DNA from: Butyricimonas virosa
GTDB taxonomy: Bacteria > Bacteroidota > Bacteroidia > Bacteroidales > Marinifilaceae
DNA length: 64,000 bases
NCBI RefSeq assembly: GCF_025148635.1
Contig: NZ_CP102269.1
Coordinates: forward strand, 310,001-374,000
Direction: 5' to 3'
Part shown: one piece after another, positions 53,764-62,896 of the stretch
Position numbering within the stretch: position 1 is the first letter of the stretch
How the letters are laid out: the number at the start of each line of letters is the position of its first letter
Program-made: the position numbers and the translations under genes
Notes under the pieces: model-generated
What the model saw: the letters and a program-made list of their open reading frames with translations, nothing else
What the model was told of the DNA's origin: nothing
The model's database searches: none

Positions 53764-54711
53764 ATGGATATTTCAGTAGTCATACCGTTATATAACGAAG
53801 AGGAATCGTTGCCTGAACTCTCAGCATGGATAGGGAGAGTCATGGCAGCGAACAATTTTACCTACGAGATTATCATGGTAGATGACGGGAGTAACGATAA
53901 ATCGTGGAAAGTAATCGAACAACTGTCCACGCAAGATAACCGTGTACGAGGCATTAAATTCCGCCGTAATTACGGGAAATCGGCAGCGTTACATTGTGGT
54001 TTCGAGGATGCGCAAGGAGACGTGGTTATTACCATGGATGCAGACTTGCAGGATAGCCCGGATGAGATTCCGGAACTCTACCACATGATCATGGAAGAAG
54101 ATTATGACTTGATTTCCGGATGGAAAAAGAAAAGGTATGACCCGATAACCAAAACGCTACCAACGAAACTTTTCAACGCTACCGCCCGAAAGTTTTCCGG
54201 CATAAAGTTACACGACTTTAATTGCGGATTGAAGGCTTATAAAAACACGGTGGTGAAGAATATCGAAGTGTACGGGGAAATGCACCGCTACATCCCGATT
54301 CTAGCCAAACAAGCCGGATTTACCCAGATCGGGGAAAAGGTGGTTCATCATCAGGCCCGGAAATACGGGGTTACAAAATTCGGGCTTAACCGGTTTATTA
54401 ACGGTTTTCTCGACTTACTTTCCGTAACTTTTATTACCCGGTTCGCTAAAAAACCGATGCACTTATTCGGTGCACTGGGAACATTGTTATTCATTATCGG
54501 ATTCTGTGCCGCCGCTTGGATTGGTGTTGAAAAGCTGATCGCCGTAGCTCACAATTTGAGGGCCCCTCTAGTAACGAACAATCCTTATTTCTATATCGCA
54601 CTGACTTGCATGGTCATTGGTTCACAACTTTTTTTAGCCGGCTTTTTGGCAGAATTAGTTTCTCGAAGTGCCAGCGATCGGAACGTGTACAGGATCGAGA
54701 AAAAAATATAA
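53764..54711 (+). CDS. Glycosyltransferase family 2, DPM1/GtrB-like
   Basis: This 315-residue enzyme has a GT2 A-fold N-terminal domain and two C-terminal membrane helices (about 230-255 and 270-297). Catalytic motifs are VVIPLYNEEESLPEL, MVDDGSNDKSW (near 38), TMDADLQDSPDEIP (DxD near 92), and DFNCGLKAYK (near 155). This layout matches polyprenyl-phosphate sugar synthases such as GtrB, which move a sugar from a nucleotide to undecaprenyl phosphate. The sugar cannot be told. It is the last gene of a three-gene operon closed by the hairpin at 54733-54767. Confidence 0.92.
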   Translation: MDISVVIPLYNEEESLPELSAWIGRVMAANNFTYEIIMVDDGSNDKSWKVIEQLSTQDNRVRGIKFRRNYGKSAALHCGFEDAQGDVVITMDADLQDSPDEIPELYHMIMEEDYDLISGWKKKRYDPITKTLPTKLFNATARKFSGIKLHDFNCGLKAYKNTVVKNIEVYGEMHRYIPILAKQAGFTQIGEKVVHHQARKYGVTKFGLNRFINGFLDLLSVTFITRFAKKPMHLFGALGTLLFIIGFCAAAWIGVEKLIAVAHNLRAPLVTNNPYFYIALTCMVIGSQLFLAGFLAELVSRSASDRNVYRIEKKI

Positions 54712-54732
54712 ATCACAAGATATATTCTAAAT

Positions 54733-54767
54733 TAAAAATGTCCACCTCGTTTGAAGTGGACATTTTT
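54733..54767. terminator. Bidirectional terminator
   Basis: AAAAATGTCCAC and GTGGACATTTTT form a perfect stem around CTCGTTTGAA, giving T-runs on both strands. It separates the convergent glycosyltransferase and MFS transporter genes. Confidence 0.88.
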
Positions 54768-54792
54768 AATATGAATACAATCTATTTTCTTC

Positions 54793-56445
54793 TTACTGTT
54801 GAACGTTTGGTAATTCCAAACCAAGACCTTTCACCTTATCAACACGTTTCAGGATTATACCGATAATCAAAGCGGCAACTCCTAAGCAAGCCAACATGAC
54901 AAGAGGCCACGTATAATTATAGGAAACAGCAGCTTGTTCCGGGGTGATCACATGATTCTTCAAGTCATTTACAACTTGAGGATTCGTGTTATCCAACACT
55001 TTACCGATCAATAACGGGAAAAGCCACAACCCGATATTTTGAATCCAGAAGATCAGAGCGTAAGCTGAACCTATCACTTTCTGATCAACCAACTTCGGAA
55101 CACTAGGCCACAATGAAGCCGGAACTAACGAGAATGATGCACCCAGAATCAAGATTGTCACGTACGCAATCAAAACACCTCCGATTGCACTATCTTTAAA
55201 CAAAGGTAATATGAATGCAAATGTCAAATGGCATACAATCAACAAAATAGAACCGAACATCAACATGGAAGCAGCCTTACCTTTATTGTCAACCACTTTA
55301 CCAAGAATCGGCGTGATACCTACTGCCAATAACGGGAATACGGCAAAAATAGTCTCTGCCGACTGACGCATATAGCCCATGTAGCAGAATACAACCAAAC
55401 CGATGACAGAGATAGTTAACAACAAAGTTTTCAACGACTTCTTGCTTGTGAAGTTAAATGCAAATGCTGTAGCTGCAACGACCAACATGATACAATATTG
55501 GATAATTGTCACCGTATTTCCTGCCCAGAAAGAGCCTTCGGCGGGAGGAGTGAATGACAAGTTACATTGCAACATATTAACCGCATATTTTTGGAACGGG
55601 AAAATAGCCGAGTAATATAATACACAAAGTAATGCAACCAACCAGAAACCACCACTGGACAAAATTTTCCCAATATCTTTGATCTTAAAGGGTTCATCTT
55701 TTTCTTCTGCCTCACCTGTTTGTGCATCCAATTTCTTATCCATGAAGAAATAAACGATGAACATGATCAATGCGATCATCAATAACACCACACCAAAAGC
55801 AACAGAACGGGAAACATCAACCTGTCCACCAAGTTTCGCAAAGAAAGGAGAGAAAATCATACACGTGGCAACTCCCAAACGCGCTAATGCCATTTCGGAA
55901 CCCATTGCCAAAGCGATTTCACGTCCTTTAAACCATTTCACGATACCGCGAGATACCGTGATACCAGCCATCTCCACACCGCAGCCGAATATCATGAAAC
56001 CAACCGCTGCCAGTTTAGCAGATGCCGGCATTCCCTGGTAAAACGGGGAGATTCCCAACTCGTCAAAACCCGGAATGTAATTCAAATTGTTCGTAAACCA
56101 TGCTTCCAACCCGCTTCCCTTGAAACCTTCTGCAACAGCATACCATTTAATAACCGCACCGATTAACATTACACCACCTGATAAAAGAGCCGTGAAACGA
56201 ACACCCATTTTATCAAGAATGATACCGGCAAAAATTAAAAAGAATACAAATACATTCAAGAATGTTTCAGAACCTTGCATTGTTCCAAATGCCAACGAAT
56301 CCCAACCACGTTCCGACTGCATCAAATCTTTAATCGGTGATAAAATGTCCATAAATATGTATGAACAAAACATGGCTAATGCCAGCAACAATAAAGCGGC
56401 CCACCGAACGGCTGCATTGTCTCTAAGAGTAAGCTTTTCTGTCAT
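54793..56445 (-). CDS. Major facilitator superfamily transporter
   Basis: This 550-residue inner-membrane protein has about 12 hydrophobic segments in two halves joined by a charged loop (about 225-245, DKKLDAQTGEAEEKDEPFK). Typical elements are FFLIFAGIILDKMGVRFTAL (the MFS loop 2-3 region) and GITPILGKVVDNKGKAASM, its counterpart in the second half. An extra periplasmic region between segments 3 and 4 (near 110-160) is unusual. The sequence resembles MFSD1-like transporters, but the substrate is not identifiable. A TATTTTTG promoter box lies at 56545-56552. Confidence 0.88.
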   Translation of the reverse strand: MTEKLTLRDNAAVRWAALLLLALAMFCSYIFMDILSPIKDLMQSERGWDSLAFGTMQGSETFLNVFVFFLIFAGIILDKMGVRFTALLSGGVMLIGAVIKWYAVAEGFKGSGLEAWFTNNLNYIPGFDELGISPFYQGMPASAKLAAVGFMIFGCGVEMAGITVSRGIVKWFKGREIALAMGSEMALARLGVATCMIFSPFFAKLGGQVDVSRSVAFGVVLLMIALIMFIVYFFMDKKLDAQTGEAEEKDEPFKIKDIGKILSSGGFWLVALLCVLYYSAIFPFQKYAVNMLQCNLSFTPPAEGSFWAGNTVTIIQYCIMLVVAATAFAFNFTSKKSLKTLLLTISVIGLVVFCYMGYMRQSAETIFAVFPLLAVGITPILGKVVDNKGKAASMLMFGSILLIVCHLTFAFILPLFKDSAIGGVLIAYVTILILGASFSLVPASLWPSVPKLVDQKVIGSAYALIFWIQNIGLWLFPLLIGKVLDNTNPQVVNDLKNHVITPEQAAVSYNYTWPLVMLACLGVAALIIGIILKRVDKVKGLGLELPNVQQ

Positions 56446-56544
56446 TTGAATTTATTTTTTATAGAAATGAAGAAAATAAATAATGTTTTCCTATAACCAC
56501 GCACCTTTACCTCTTCACATCTAAGTAAATAATTTATTTTGCAA

Positions 56545-56552
56545 CAAAAATA
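56545..56552 (-). promoter_or_regulatory. -7 box for the MFS transporter gene
   Basis: TATTTTTG on the minus strand (56552-56545) matches TAnnTTTG. It implies a leader of roughly 90-100 nt. The -33 region is not consensus. Confidence 0.38.
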
Positions 56553-56606
56553 GTATTTATTTTTAATAGAGAATCATTGTTATTCTTTAAAAATACGGGA
56601 AATGCT

Positions 56607-56636
56607 TTTCAACAGCAGCATTTTTCTCTATCTTTG
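56607..56636 (+). promoter_or_regulatory. Promoter of the nitronate monooxygenase-like operon
   Basis: TTTC (56607-56610), an 18-nt spacer, and TATCTTTG (56629-56636), which matches TAnnTTTG, lie upstream of the gene. The leader would be about 95 nt and contains two direct copies of TTATAGCTA. Confidence 0.45.
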
Positions 56637-56738
56637 TTTAATGTCACGTCTTTCCTGAAGAGTGATTTTATAGCTAGGGGACATCCTTATAGCTAATTTT
56701 TTACAAGAGATGATTACAAACGATTTTATTTATACATC

Positions 56739-57686
56739 ATGGAAAATAGAGTAACTAAACTGTTCAATATAAAATACCCGATTATTCAAGGGGGTATGGT
56801 ATGGTGTAGCGGATGGCGCCTAGCCTCCGCAGTAAGTAACAACGGGGGATTAGGATTACTAGGTGCCGGTTCCATGCACCCGGAAATGCTGGTGGAACAT
56901 ATCCGGAAAATGAAAGAGGCCACGGAGAAACCGTGGGGGATCAATGTTCCGTTACTTTATCCGGAAATTGACCGACTTATGGATATTATCATCCAAGAAG
57001 GCGTTAAAATTGTCTTCACCTCTGCCGGAAGCCCAAAGAAATGGACCCCCTTGTTAAAATCGCATGGCATCACCGTGGTACACGTGATCAGTAGCGCACT
57101 GTTTGCAAAAAAATGCGAAGAGGCAGGAGTAGATGCGGTTGTTGCTGAAGGGTTTGAAGCCGGGGGACATAACGGACGGGAAGAAACAACCACGCTCACC
57201 TTGATTCCTAATGTAGTGGAATCCTGCTCCCTACCTGTTATTGCCGCAGGGGGAATATCCTCTGGAAAATCCGTGGTAGCCGCCATGACTCTCGGAGCGG
57301 AAGGAGTACAAATCGGAACCCGTTTTGCTGTTGCCACAGAATCTTCCGCTCATCCGGCATTCAAACAACGTGTATTCGACACGGAAGAAGGTGGTACCAT
57401 GCTGGCATTGAAAAAACTCGCTCCCACTCGCTTGATTAAAAATGAATTCTTCAACCAAGTAAAAGCTTTAGAAGACGCCGGAGCTGAGACCGCCCAATTA
57501 ACCGAACTTCTTGGTAAAGGACGGGCTAAGAAAGGAATCTTCGAAGGTGACATGACGGAAGGCGAGTTAGAAATCGGGCAAATCGCATCCATGTTGCACA
57601 AAGAAGAAACCGTATCTGAAATCATGGAAGATATTATCGCTGATTTCAACAAAACGATGAGCAAATTGAGCGATCTGAAACTATGA
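56739..57686 (+). CDS. Nitronate monooxygenase / FabK-like flavoenzyme
   Basis: This 315-residue FMN TIM-barrel protein has KYPIIQGGMVWCSGWRLASAVSNNGGLG at its start (about residues 12-39), the phosphate-binding region VIAAGGISSGKSV (near 168), and GAEGVQIGTRF. EGFEAGGHNG (near 142) contains the histidine conserved in both nitronate monooxygenase and enoyl-ACP reductase II (FabK). The N-terminus and length fit FabK-like members, which reduce enoyl-ACP in fatty-acid synthesis, but sequence alone does not separate these activities. Two M16 peptidase genes follow 17 nt downstream. Confidence 0.85.
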   Translation: MENRVTKLFNIKYPIIQGGMVWCSGWRLASAVSNNGGLGLLGAGSMHPEMLVEHIRKMKEATEKPWGINVPLLYPEIDRLMDIIIQEGVKIVFTSAGSPKKWTPLLKSHGITVVHVISSALFAKKCEEAGVDAVVAEGFEAGGHNGREETTTLTLIPNVVESCSLPVIAAGGISSGKSVVAAMTLGAEGVQIGTRFAVATESSAHPAFKQRVFDTEEGGTMLALKKLAPTRLIKNEFFNQVKALEDAGAETAQLTELLGKGRAKKGIFEGDMTEGELEIGQIASMLHKEETVSEIMEDIIADFNKTMSKLSDLKL

Positions 57687-57702
57687 AAATGAATTTATAT
57701 TT

Positions 57703-58944
57703 ATGATAAAATTTACACGCCACACACTAGACAATGGCTTAACAATGATCTGTAATACGGATACCAGTACTCCATTTGTATCCGTGAACATCCTTTATAA
57801 AGTAGGTGCCCGGGATGAAGATCACAATCGCACGGGCTTTGCCCATCTTTTTGAACATTTAATGTTCGGGGGATCCAAACACATCGCAGATTACGATTAT
57901 CACGTTCAGAAAGCGGGCGGGGATAGTAACGCTTTCACGAATAACGATTACACGAATTATTACATCACGATTCCGGCTCCCAATATCGAAACGGCCTTGT
58001 GGCTAGAATCAGACCGGATGCTGGCACTCGATTTCTCTCAAAAATCACTTGACGTTCAACGCAACGTGGTCATTGAAGAATTCAAACAGCGCTACTTCAA
58101 TAATCCTTACGGGGACATCTGGTTGAAATTACGTCCTTTAGCCTATAAGGTACATCCGTATCAGTGGCCTACTATCGGGAAAAACATTGACCATATCGCA
58201 GGAGCATCCCTGGAAGAAGTGGAAGACTTCTTTCATCGTTTCTATGCCCCGGATAATGCTATACTAAGCATCAGCGGTAATATTACCGACGAGAAAGCCC
58301 TTGAACTCGTGAAAAAATGGTTCGGGGACATTCCTCCCGCCCGTTATAAGAGAAAAGCATTACCCATGGAACCGCAACAAACCGAAGAGCGTCGCCTCGT
58401 ATGCGAGCATAACAAAGTTCCGGCTGATGCAATATACAAAGTATATCATATGGGCGACCGCCGATCGGATAATTTCTACACGTGCGACACAATCTCGGAC
58501 ATATTATCCAACGGTCAATCCTCCCGCTTGTACATAAACCTCATTAAAAACGGGAAATTATTCTCGGAGGTAGACGCTTATATCACCGGGGACATGGATC
58601 CGGGATTATTCATTTTCTCCGGGAAACTCTCGGAAGGAGTAGCGATAGAAGAGGCGGAAGCCGCCATCCAAAACGAGATTGACCATTTTATCGAAGACCC
58701 GATTTCTGAACGGGAACTCCAAAAGGTAATCAACAAAACTGAAGCCAGAATCTCTTACAGCGAGATCAATTATCAAGGGAAATCAGCCAACTTGGCGTTT
58801 TTTGACTATCTGGGAGATGTTAACCTGATTAATTCGGAGAGTACCCGATACGCAGAAGTATCTCTTGATTCGATAAAACAGACCGCACGAGAATTATTCT
58901 CCGCAAAAAATTGCTCTACCTTGTGGTATCTTAAAGACAAATAA
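57703..58944 (+). CDS. M16-family zinc metallopeptidase, catalytic subunit
   Basis: This 413-residue peptidase has the inverted zinc motif HLFEH in GFAHLFEHLMFGGSKH (near residues 45-60). The third zinc ligand, Glu, is in NVVIEEFKQRY about 75 residues later. The second M16 half (about 180-413) contains YKVYHMGDRRSDNFYTCD. No signal peptide is visible, so it is probably cytosolic or periplasmic by an unseen route. Its stop codon overlaps the start of the next gene by one base, and the two should form a heterodimer like PqqL or mitochondrial processing peptidase pairs. Confidence 0.93.
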   Translation: MIKFTRHTLDNGLTMICNTDTSTPFVSVNILYKVGARDEDHNRTGFAHLFEHLMFGGSKHIADYDYHVQKAGGDSNAFTNNDYTNYYITIPAPNIETALWLESDRMLALDFSQKSLDVQRNVVIEEFKQRYFNNPYGDIWLKLRPLAYKVHPYQWPTIGKNIDHIAGASLEEVEDFFHRFYAPDNAILSISGNITDEKALELVKKWFGDIPPARYKRKALPMEPQQTEERRLVCEHNKVPADAIYKVYHMGDRRSDNFYTCDTISDILSNGQSSRLYINLIKNGKLFSEVDAYITGDMDPGLFIFSGKLSEGVAIEEAEAAIQNEIDHFIEDPISERELQKVINKTEARISYSEINYQGKSANLAFFDYLGDVNLINSESTRYAEVSLDSIKQTARELFSAKNCSTLWYLKDK

Positions 58945-60233
58945 TGGCTACTTTTATGAATAGAAATATAGAACCCTCTATTGCAGAAATTTCCCGCCCC
59001 TCATTGTGGGAACATCAACAAATCACGCTTCCCAATGGTATCGAGATCGTGTACCTCCACGATCCTAATCAAGAAGTTTTCAAGATGGACGTGATACTCG
59101 CAGCCGGAATTTATAATCAATCCCGTCCGGTCATCGCATCAAGTATGATTAACATGCTTAACGAGGGAACCCGTCAGCATTCCTCTGCCGAAATTGCCGA
59201 GTTGTTTGATTATCATGGAGCATACGTAGATTTTAATTGTGGTATACATAAAGCAGAATTAAGCCTAATTTCGCTTAATAAATACGCCTCGCAAACCATT
59301 CGTATGCTGGCAGAAATGACACTTGAAAGTACATTCCCGCAGAAAGAACTGGAAACGTATATCCGTAACCGGAAACAACAGCATCTGGTGAATATAGAAA
59401 AAACATCTTACCTTGCTCGAATGGAGTTCATATACCGTATGTACGGGAAGGCACATCCTTACGCTAATTGTTTCACACTGGAAGATTTCGATCAAGTGAC
59501 ACCAGAATTATTACTTGATTTCTACCAGAAAAGAGTGCAGGCATCACAATGCAGAATCATGATCTGCGGGAATGTCAGCGATACGGTGTTACAAGAAGTA
59601 AGCCAAGCCTTTTCGTTGATGAGTAGTAATCCAGTACCACCGGACAAGACTTACACAATACAACCGAGTGGGCCCGGTAAGTATCATATATCCAAGCCCG
59701 ATGCCGTACAAACCAGTATTCGAATCGGGAAAAAGGGTGTCACTTTACTGGACGAAGACTACACGTATTTCCAACTTTTAAATATGGTTCTCGGTGGTTA
59801 TTTCGGCTCCCGCCTGATGTCGAATATCCGGGAAGAAAAAGGATACACCTACGGTATCGGTTCATACAACGTTACCATGCCGCAAGCTGCCCACTGGATG
59901 ATTGCCACGGATGTTAACGCAGACGCAACAGAGGCCACAATAACAGAATGTATAAAAGAGATTCGCCGCCTACAAGAAGAACCTATACCTGAAGAAGAGT
60001 TAAGCCTTGTGAAAAGTTATTTCAATGGTGAACTACTGCGGGAATTGGATGGCGTTTTCTCCCAGTCCGATGCATTGAAACACAAGCTTAATTACGGATT
60101 GGATAATACATTCTACCTCCAGACTATCGACAAGATCCGCTCCTGCACCCCCAAAGACATCATGCGTCTGGCACAAAAATACTTGAACGTGGACGATATG
60201 TATATCGTGACTGCCGGAAAAAACGCTCGGTAA
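58944..60233 (+). CDS. M16-family peptidase-like protein, non-catalytic partner
   Basis: This 429-residue protein has the M16 fold without the zinc motif: in the place of HxxEH it reads MINMLNEGTRQHSSAEIA. It keeps the C-terminal substrate-binding region, including FGSRLMSNIREEKGYTYGI (near 293), with the Arg/Tyr pair that such partner subunits use to hold the peptide. It starts at the last base of the preceding gene. Together they form a typical active/inactive M16 pair. Confidence 0.92.
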   Translation: MATFMNRNIEPSIAEISRPSLWEHQQITLPNGIEIVYLHDPNQEVFKMDVILAAGIYNQSRPVIASSMINMLNEGTRQHSSAEIAELFDYHGAYVDFNCGIHKAELSLISLNKYASQTIRMLAEMTLESTFPQKELETYIRNRKQQHLVNIEKTSYLARMEFIYRMYGKAHPYANCFTLEDFDQVTPELLLDFYQKRVQASQCRIMICGNVSDTVLQEVSQAFSLMSSNPVPPDKTYTIQPSGPGKYHISKPDAVQTSIRIGKKGVTLLDEDYTYFQLLNMVLGGYFGSRLMSNIREEKGYTYGIGSYNVTMPQAAHWMIATDVNADATEATITECIKEIRRLQEEPIPEEELSLVKSYFNGELLRELDGVFSQSDALKHKLNYGLDNTFYLQTIDKIRSCTPKDIMRLAQKYLNVDDMYIVTAGKNAR

Positions 60234-60244
60234 TCAACTCAACT

Positions 60245-60265
60245 CTCCCCCGTATAAGGGGGGAG
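60245..60265. repeat. G/C-rich hairpin between convergent genes
   Basis: CTCCCCC and GGGGGAG pair around GTATAAG, followed by GTGGAGGGGG. There is no T-run. It lies between the M16 partner and blaR1-like genes, where it may act as a weak terminator. Confidence 0.45.
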
Positions 60266-60321
60266 GTGGAGGGGGCAAGAAAATCCCCATCATATACAGC
60301 AAAAGGTTTGTATCTTTATAA

Positions 60322-61836
60322 CTATTGTAATTGGAAATTAATTGGAACAGTATATTCGACACTGACAGGATTTCCTCTCTGCGTCCCCGGTTTCCAATTT
60401 GGCATCAACTGTAAAACACGTATAGCCTCCCGATCCAATAACGGATCAACACTCTTCGCAATTCTAAAGTTTACGGGTTCTCCGTTTTTATTTATTACAA
60501 ACGTCACAAACACTTTTCCCGTGATATTCTTTTTCTGCGCTTCCAAAGGATAACGTATTCGCTTGGCAAGGAATTTCATAACATTACCATCTTCTCCTAT
60601 AAATTGAGGCATATCTTCCACCACTTGAAAAATATCTTCATTTTTATCGTCTTTTTCGCTATACCCTACTACCACAAGCTCATCCAACACAACCGGTTCC
60701 GTCGTCATTTTTATCTGTATTTTTTTAGCACTCTTCACAGGAATAAATTGATTTGCTTTTCCCACGTAAGAAAAGATAAGCACAGTTCCCGGTTTCACAG
60801 TAATAGAAAATTCCCCTTTATCATTCGTCATAGTTCCGATTCCTGTCCCCTTCATAATGACACTAACCCCGACAAGAGGCAAATCATTGGTATCAACAAC
60901 AATTCCTTTAGCAACAATAGAATCCTGCCCCATAACACCCATTACATTTTCGTTCATATGTACAATCGCTTGTACATTACTGGATAAAATCAACAGACCT
61001 GCAATCGGAACGAGCAAGGCATATTTGATTAACCCCATTCTGGAAGTTCTTTTTTTATTCATCATCATAATACGTTTTTTTAACGGTGACACATTAAATT
61101 TATTTACTATTTGAGCTGCAGCCGAAGGATTGGATAAACGGAGAAGGTGATATTGATAAGTCTTTCGGTCAAAACCGGAGTGAACAACACGCTTATCCGC
61201 TAAAAATTCAAGATTACGACGAATCTCGCATTTCAGTAACCACATGGCGGGATTCATCCAAAAGAATGCACATAAAATTTCGGAAACCATTACGTCCAAC
61301 GAATGATACTGTTCTGCATGAGTCCGCTCGTGGGTGATAATTTCTTGCATGTCATCAGAATTGTACAACGATGGACTTACAAATATCCACTTAAAAAAAG
61401 AAAACGGTGTAATCTTTCCCGATAACGTGATCACCGAAACAGAACAACAATATGTCCTTTTTCCTTTATAGACCAACTGAATGATTGACACCATTTGAAT
61501 AACAATCCGACCGAGTAAAAGCGTTACGATTCCCCAATAGCAGAACCTTAAAACATCCCAGATTCCTACTGATGCCAGATGTCCTTCCGGGAACACGCTT
61601 AGCTCCGGAAGTAAATTAGGTGCGTATTGAACAACCGCTTGTTGAATTGCAATTTTTTGCTCTTCTTCGAATGAAAATGTAACTAAAGGATAAATAAATG
61701 ATGCACCTAATATGATCCACAAACAGAATCTCCGCATGACGAAGAAAGTATCTTGACTAAATAATAGCCGATAAAAAAGATAAAACACGACCAGCGCAAT
61801 ATTTACCTTTATCAAATAAATGAACGCCTCATCCAT
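60322..61836 (-). CDS. BlaR1/MecR1-like M56 sensor peptidase with carboxypeptidase-regulatory and TonB C-terminal domains
   Basis: This 504-residue membrane protein has four or five hydrophobic segments (about 6-24, 35-53, 93-121, 267-290). The M56 zinc motif HERTH (169-173) is in IITHERTHAEQYHSLDV, and EFLADKRVV follows. Instead of the penicillin-binding sensor of staphylococcal BlaR1, the C-terminal half has a carboxypeptidase-D regulatory-like domain (about 308-390, GTGIGTMTNDKGEFSITV) and a TonB C-terminal domain (about 415-504, FVTFVINKNGEPVNFRIAKS, then DREAIRVLQLMPNWKPG). It should cleave or inactivate the BlaI-like repressor encoded 11 nt upstream. The signal it senses is unknown. Confidence 0.9.
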   Translation of the reverse strand: MDEAFIYLIKVNIALVVFYLFYRLLFSQDTFFVMRRFCLWIILGASFIYPLVTFSFEEEQKIAIQQAVVQYAPNLLPELSVFPEGHLASVGIWDVLRFCYWGIVTLLLGRIVIQMVSIIQLVYKGKRTYCCSVSVITLSGKITPFSFFKWIFVSPSLYNSDDMQEIITHERTHAEQYHSLDVMVSEILCAFFWMNPAMWLLKCEIRRNLEFLADKRVVHSGFDRKTYQYHLLRLSNPSAAAQIVNKFNVSPLKKRIMMMNKKRTSRMGLIKYALLVPIAGLLILSSNVQAIVHMNENVMGVMGQDSIVAKGIVVDTNDLPLVGVSVIMKGTGIGTMTNDKGEFSITVKPGTVLIFSYVGKANQFIPVKSAKKIQIKMTTEPVVLDELVVVGYSEKDDKNEDIFQVVEDMPQFIGEDGNVMKFLAKRIRYPLEAQKKNITGKVFVTFVINKNGEPVNFRIAKSVDPLLDREAIRVLQLMPNWKPGTQRGNPVSVEYTVPINFQLQ

Positions 61837-61847
61837 AATTATACATT

Positions 61848-62204
61848 TTATTGTTTCTCTATGAGCTTGATGATCTCTTCGAGATCTTTCGTTGAAATCT
61901 TTTGCTCCTTAGCAAAGAATGTCACCATCTCCTTGTAAGAATTTTCAAAATAATTACGTACTACCCCGGACATAAACTTTGTTTTATATTCACTTTCATC
62001 CATGACAGGAATATACTCGTAGATATTTCCATGCTTCTTACTGGTTAGGAATCCTTTTTTCTCCAAGTTTTTCACAATAGAAGCAACCGTCGTGTAAGGC
62101 GGCTTCGGTTCTTCCATCCGATTTAAAAAATCTTTTATCACGCCACTTTTCACCTGCCAAATGATCAACATTATCTCTTCTTCTTGATGTGTCAATTTTT
62201 CCAT
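61848..62204 (-). CDS. BlaI/MecI/CopY-family transcriptional repressor
   Basis: This 118-residue winged-helix repressor starts MEKLTHQEEEIMLIIWQV. The recognition helix is in PPYTTVASIVKNLEKKGFL (near 34-52), followed by the wing KKHGNIYEYIPV and a C-terminal dimerisation helix. Its own promoter region has TACGAAAA/TTTTCGTA inverted repeats, the probable operator, so it is likely autoregulated with the downstream M56 sensor. Confidence 0.93.
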   Translation of the reverse strand: MEKLTHQEEEIMLIIWQVKSGVIKDFLNRMEEPKPPYTTVASIVKNLEKKGFLTSKKHGNIYEYIPVMDESEYKTKFMSGVVRNYFENSYKEMVTFFAKEQKISTKDLEEIIKLIEKQ

Positions 62205-62237
62205 ACGAACTATTTATTTACGATATTTTCGCAAATC

Positions 62238-62271
62238 TACGAAAACTTCGTAATATTACAAACTTTTCGTA
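62238..62271. promoter_or_regulatory. Candidate BlaI operator
   Basis: TACGAAAA (62238-62245) and TTTTCGTA (62264-62271) form a perfect 8-bp inverted repeat, and a second dyad TACGAA-AAC-TTCGTA (62238-62252) overlaps it. A further half-site TACGA lies at 62219-62223. They sit in the short gap between the divergent blaI-like and DUF4251 genes and could control both. Confidence 0.55.
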
Positions 62272-62329
62272 GAAAATATATTTATAACATTTTCCATCCA
62301 CTCACGTATAGTATTCAAAAAAGGGAAAT

Positions 62330-62896
62330 ATGAAAAGAATTACATTCATCTTTTTGATTGGAATACTGTTCTATACAACAGGTCAAGCTCAGAATAAAAA
62401 AGAAATACGTTTCGAAAAAGAGTTTCAGAAAACGCTGGCCCTGGTAAATAGAGATCAATTCACCATTAAGTTCTACATTGCTACCCCTACCGTACAAACA
62501 CTTTTCACGCCACTGGGAGCGGGTGCTAACATTGACATTAACCCCAAAAACTGTTACTTAAGCATAAATGATTCTCTGGTAACGACACAACTTCCTTATT
62601 TTGGCAGAGCTACATGGACATCCAATTCACACTTAGATTCAATTTCTTTCAACACGGTATTATTCAGCCGCACGGTAAAAATTTACCAAGACGGAAAAAA
62701 GAAAGCTATCGCCTATCAAATAACCGTTCGCTCCAACCAAGATATTTGTTATTTGAACATAGATATTCAATATGACGGAACCTGCTATTTATATTTTAGC
62801 GACCGCAAGAGGGCTCCAATCAGTTATGTCGGGCAAATAACACCACGAGATACCACTATGCAAAAAAGATATAGGCCATCACCAAAGCAGCAATGA
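62330..62896 (+). CDS. DUF4251 domain-containing exported protein
   Basis: This 188-residue protein has a signal peptide (ITFIFLIGILFYTTGQAQ, about 3-20). DUF4251 features are the segment QFTIKFYIATPTVQTLFTPLG, then NPKNCYLSINDSLVTTQLPYFGRATW and the C-terminal LNIDIQYDGTCYLYFSDRKRAPISYVGQI. It is probably periplasmic, and its role is unknown. It is divergent from the blaI-like gene and shares its operator region, so it may belong to that regulon. Its 3' end overlaps the next gene tail-to-tail by 41 nt. Confidence 0.85.
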   Translation: MKRITFIFLIGILFYTTGQAQNKKEIRFEKEFQKTLALVNRDQFTIKFYIATPTVQTLFTPLGAGANIDINPKNCYLSINDSLVTTQLPYFGRATWTSNSHLDSISFNTVLFSRTVKIYQDGKKKAIAYQITVRSNQDICYLNIDIQYDGTCYLYFSDRKRAPISYVGQITPRDTTMQKRYRPSPKQQ

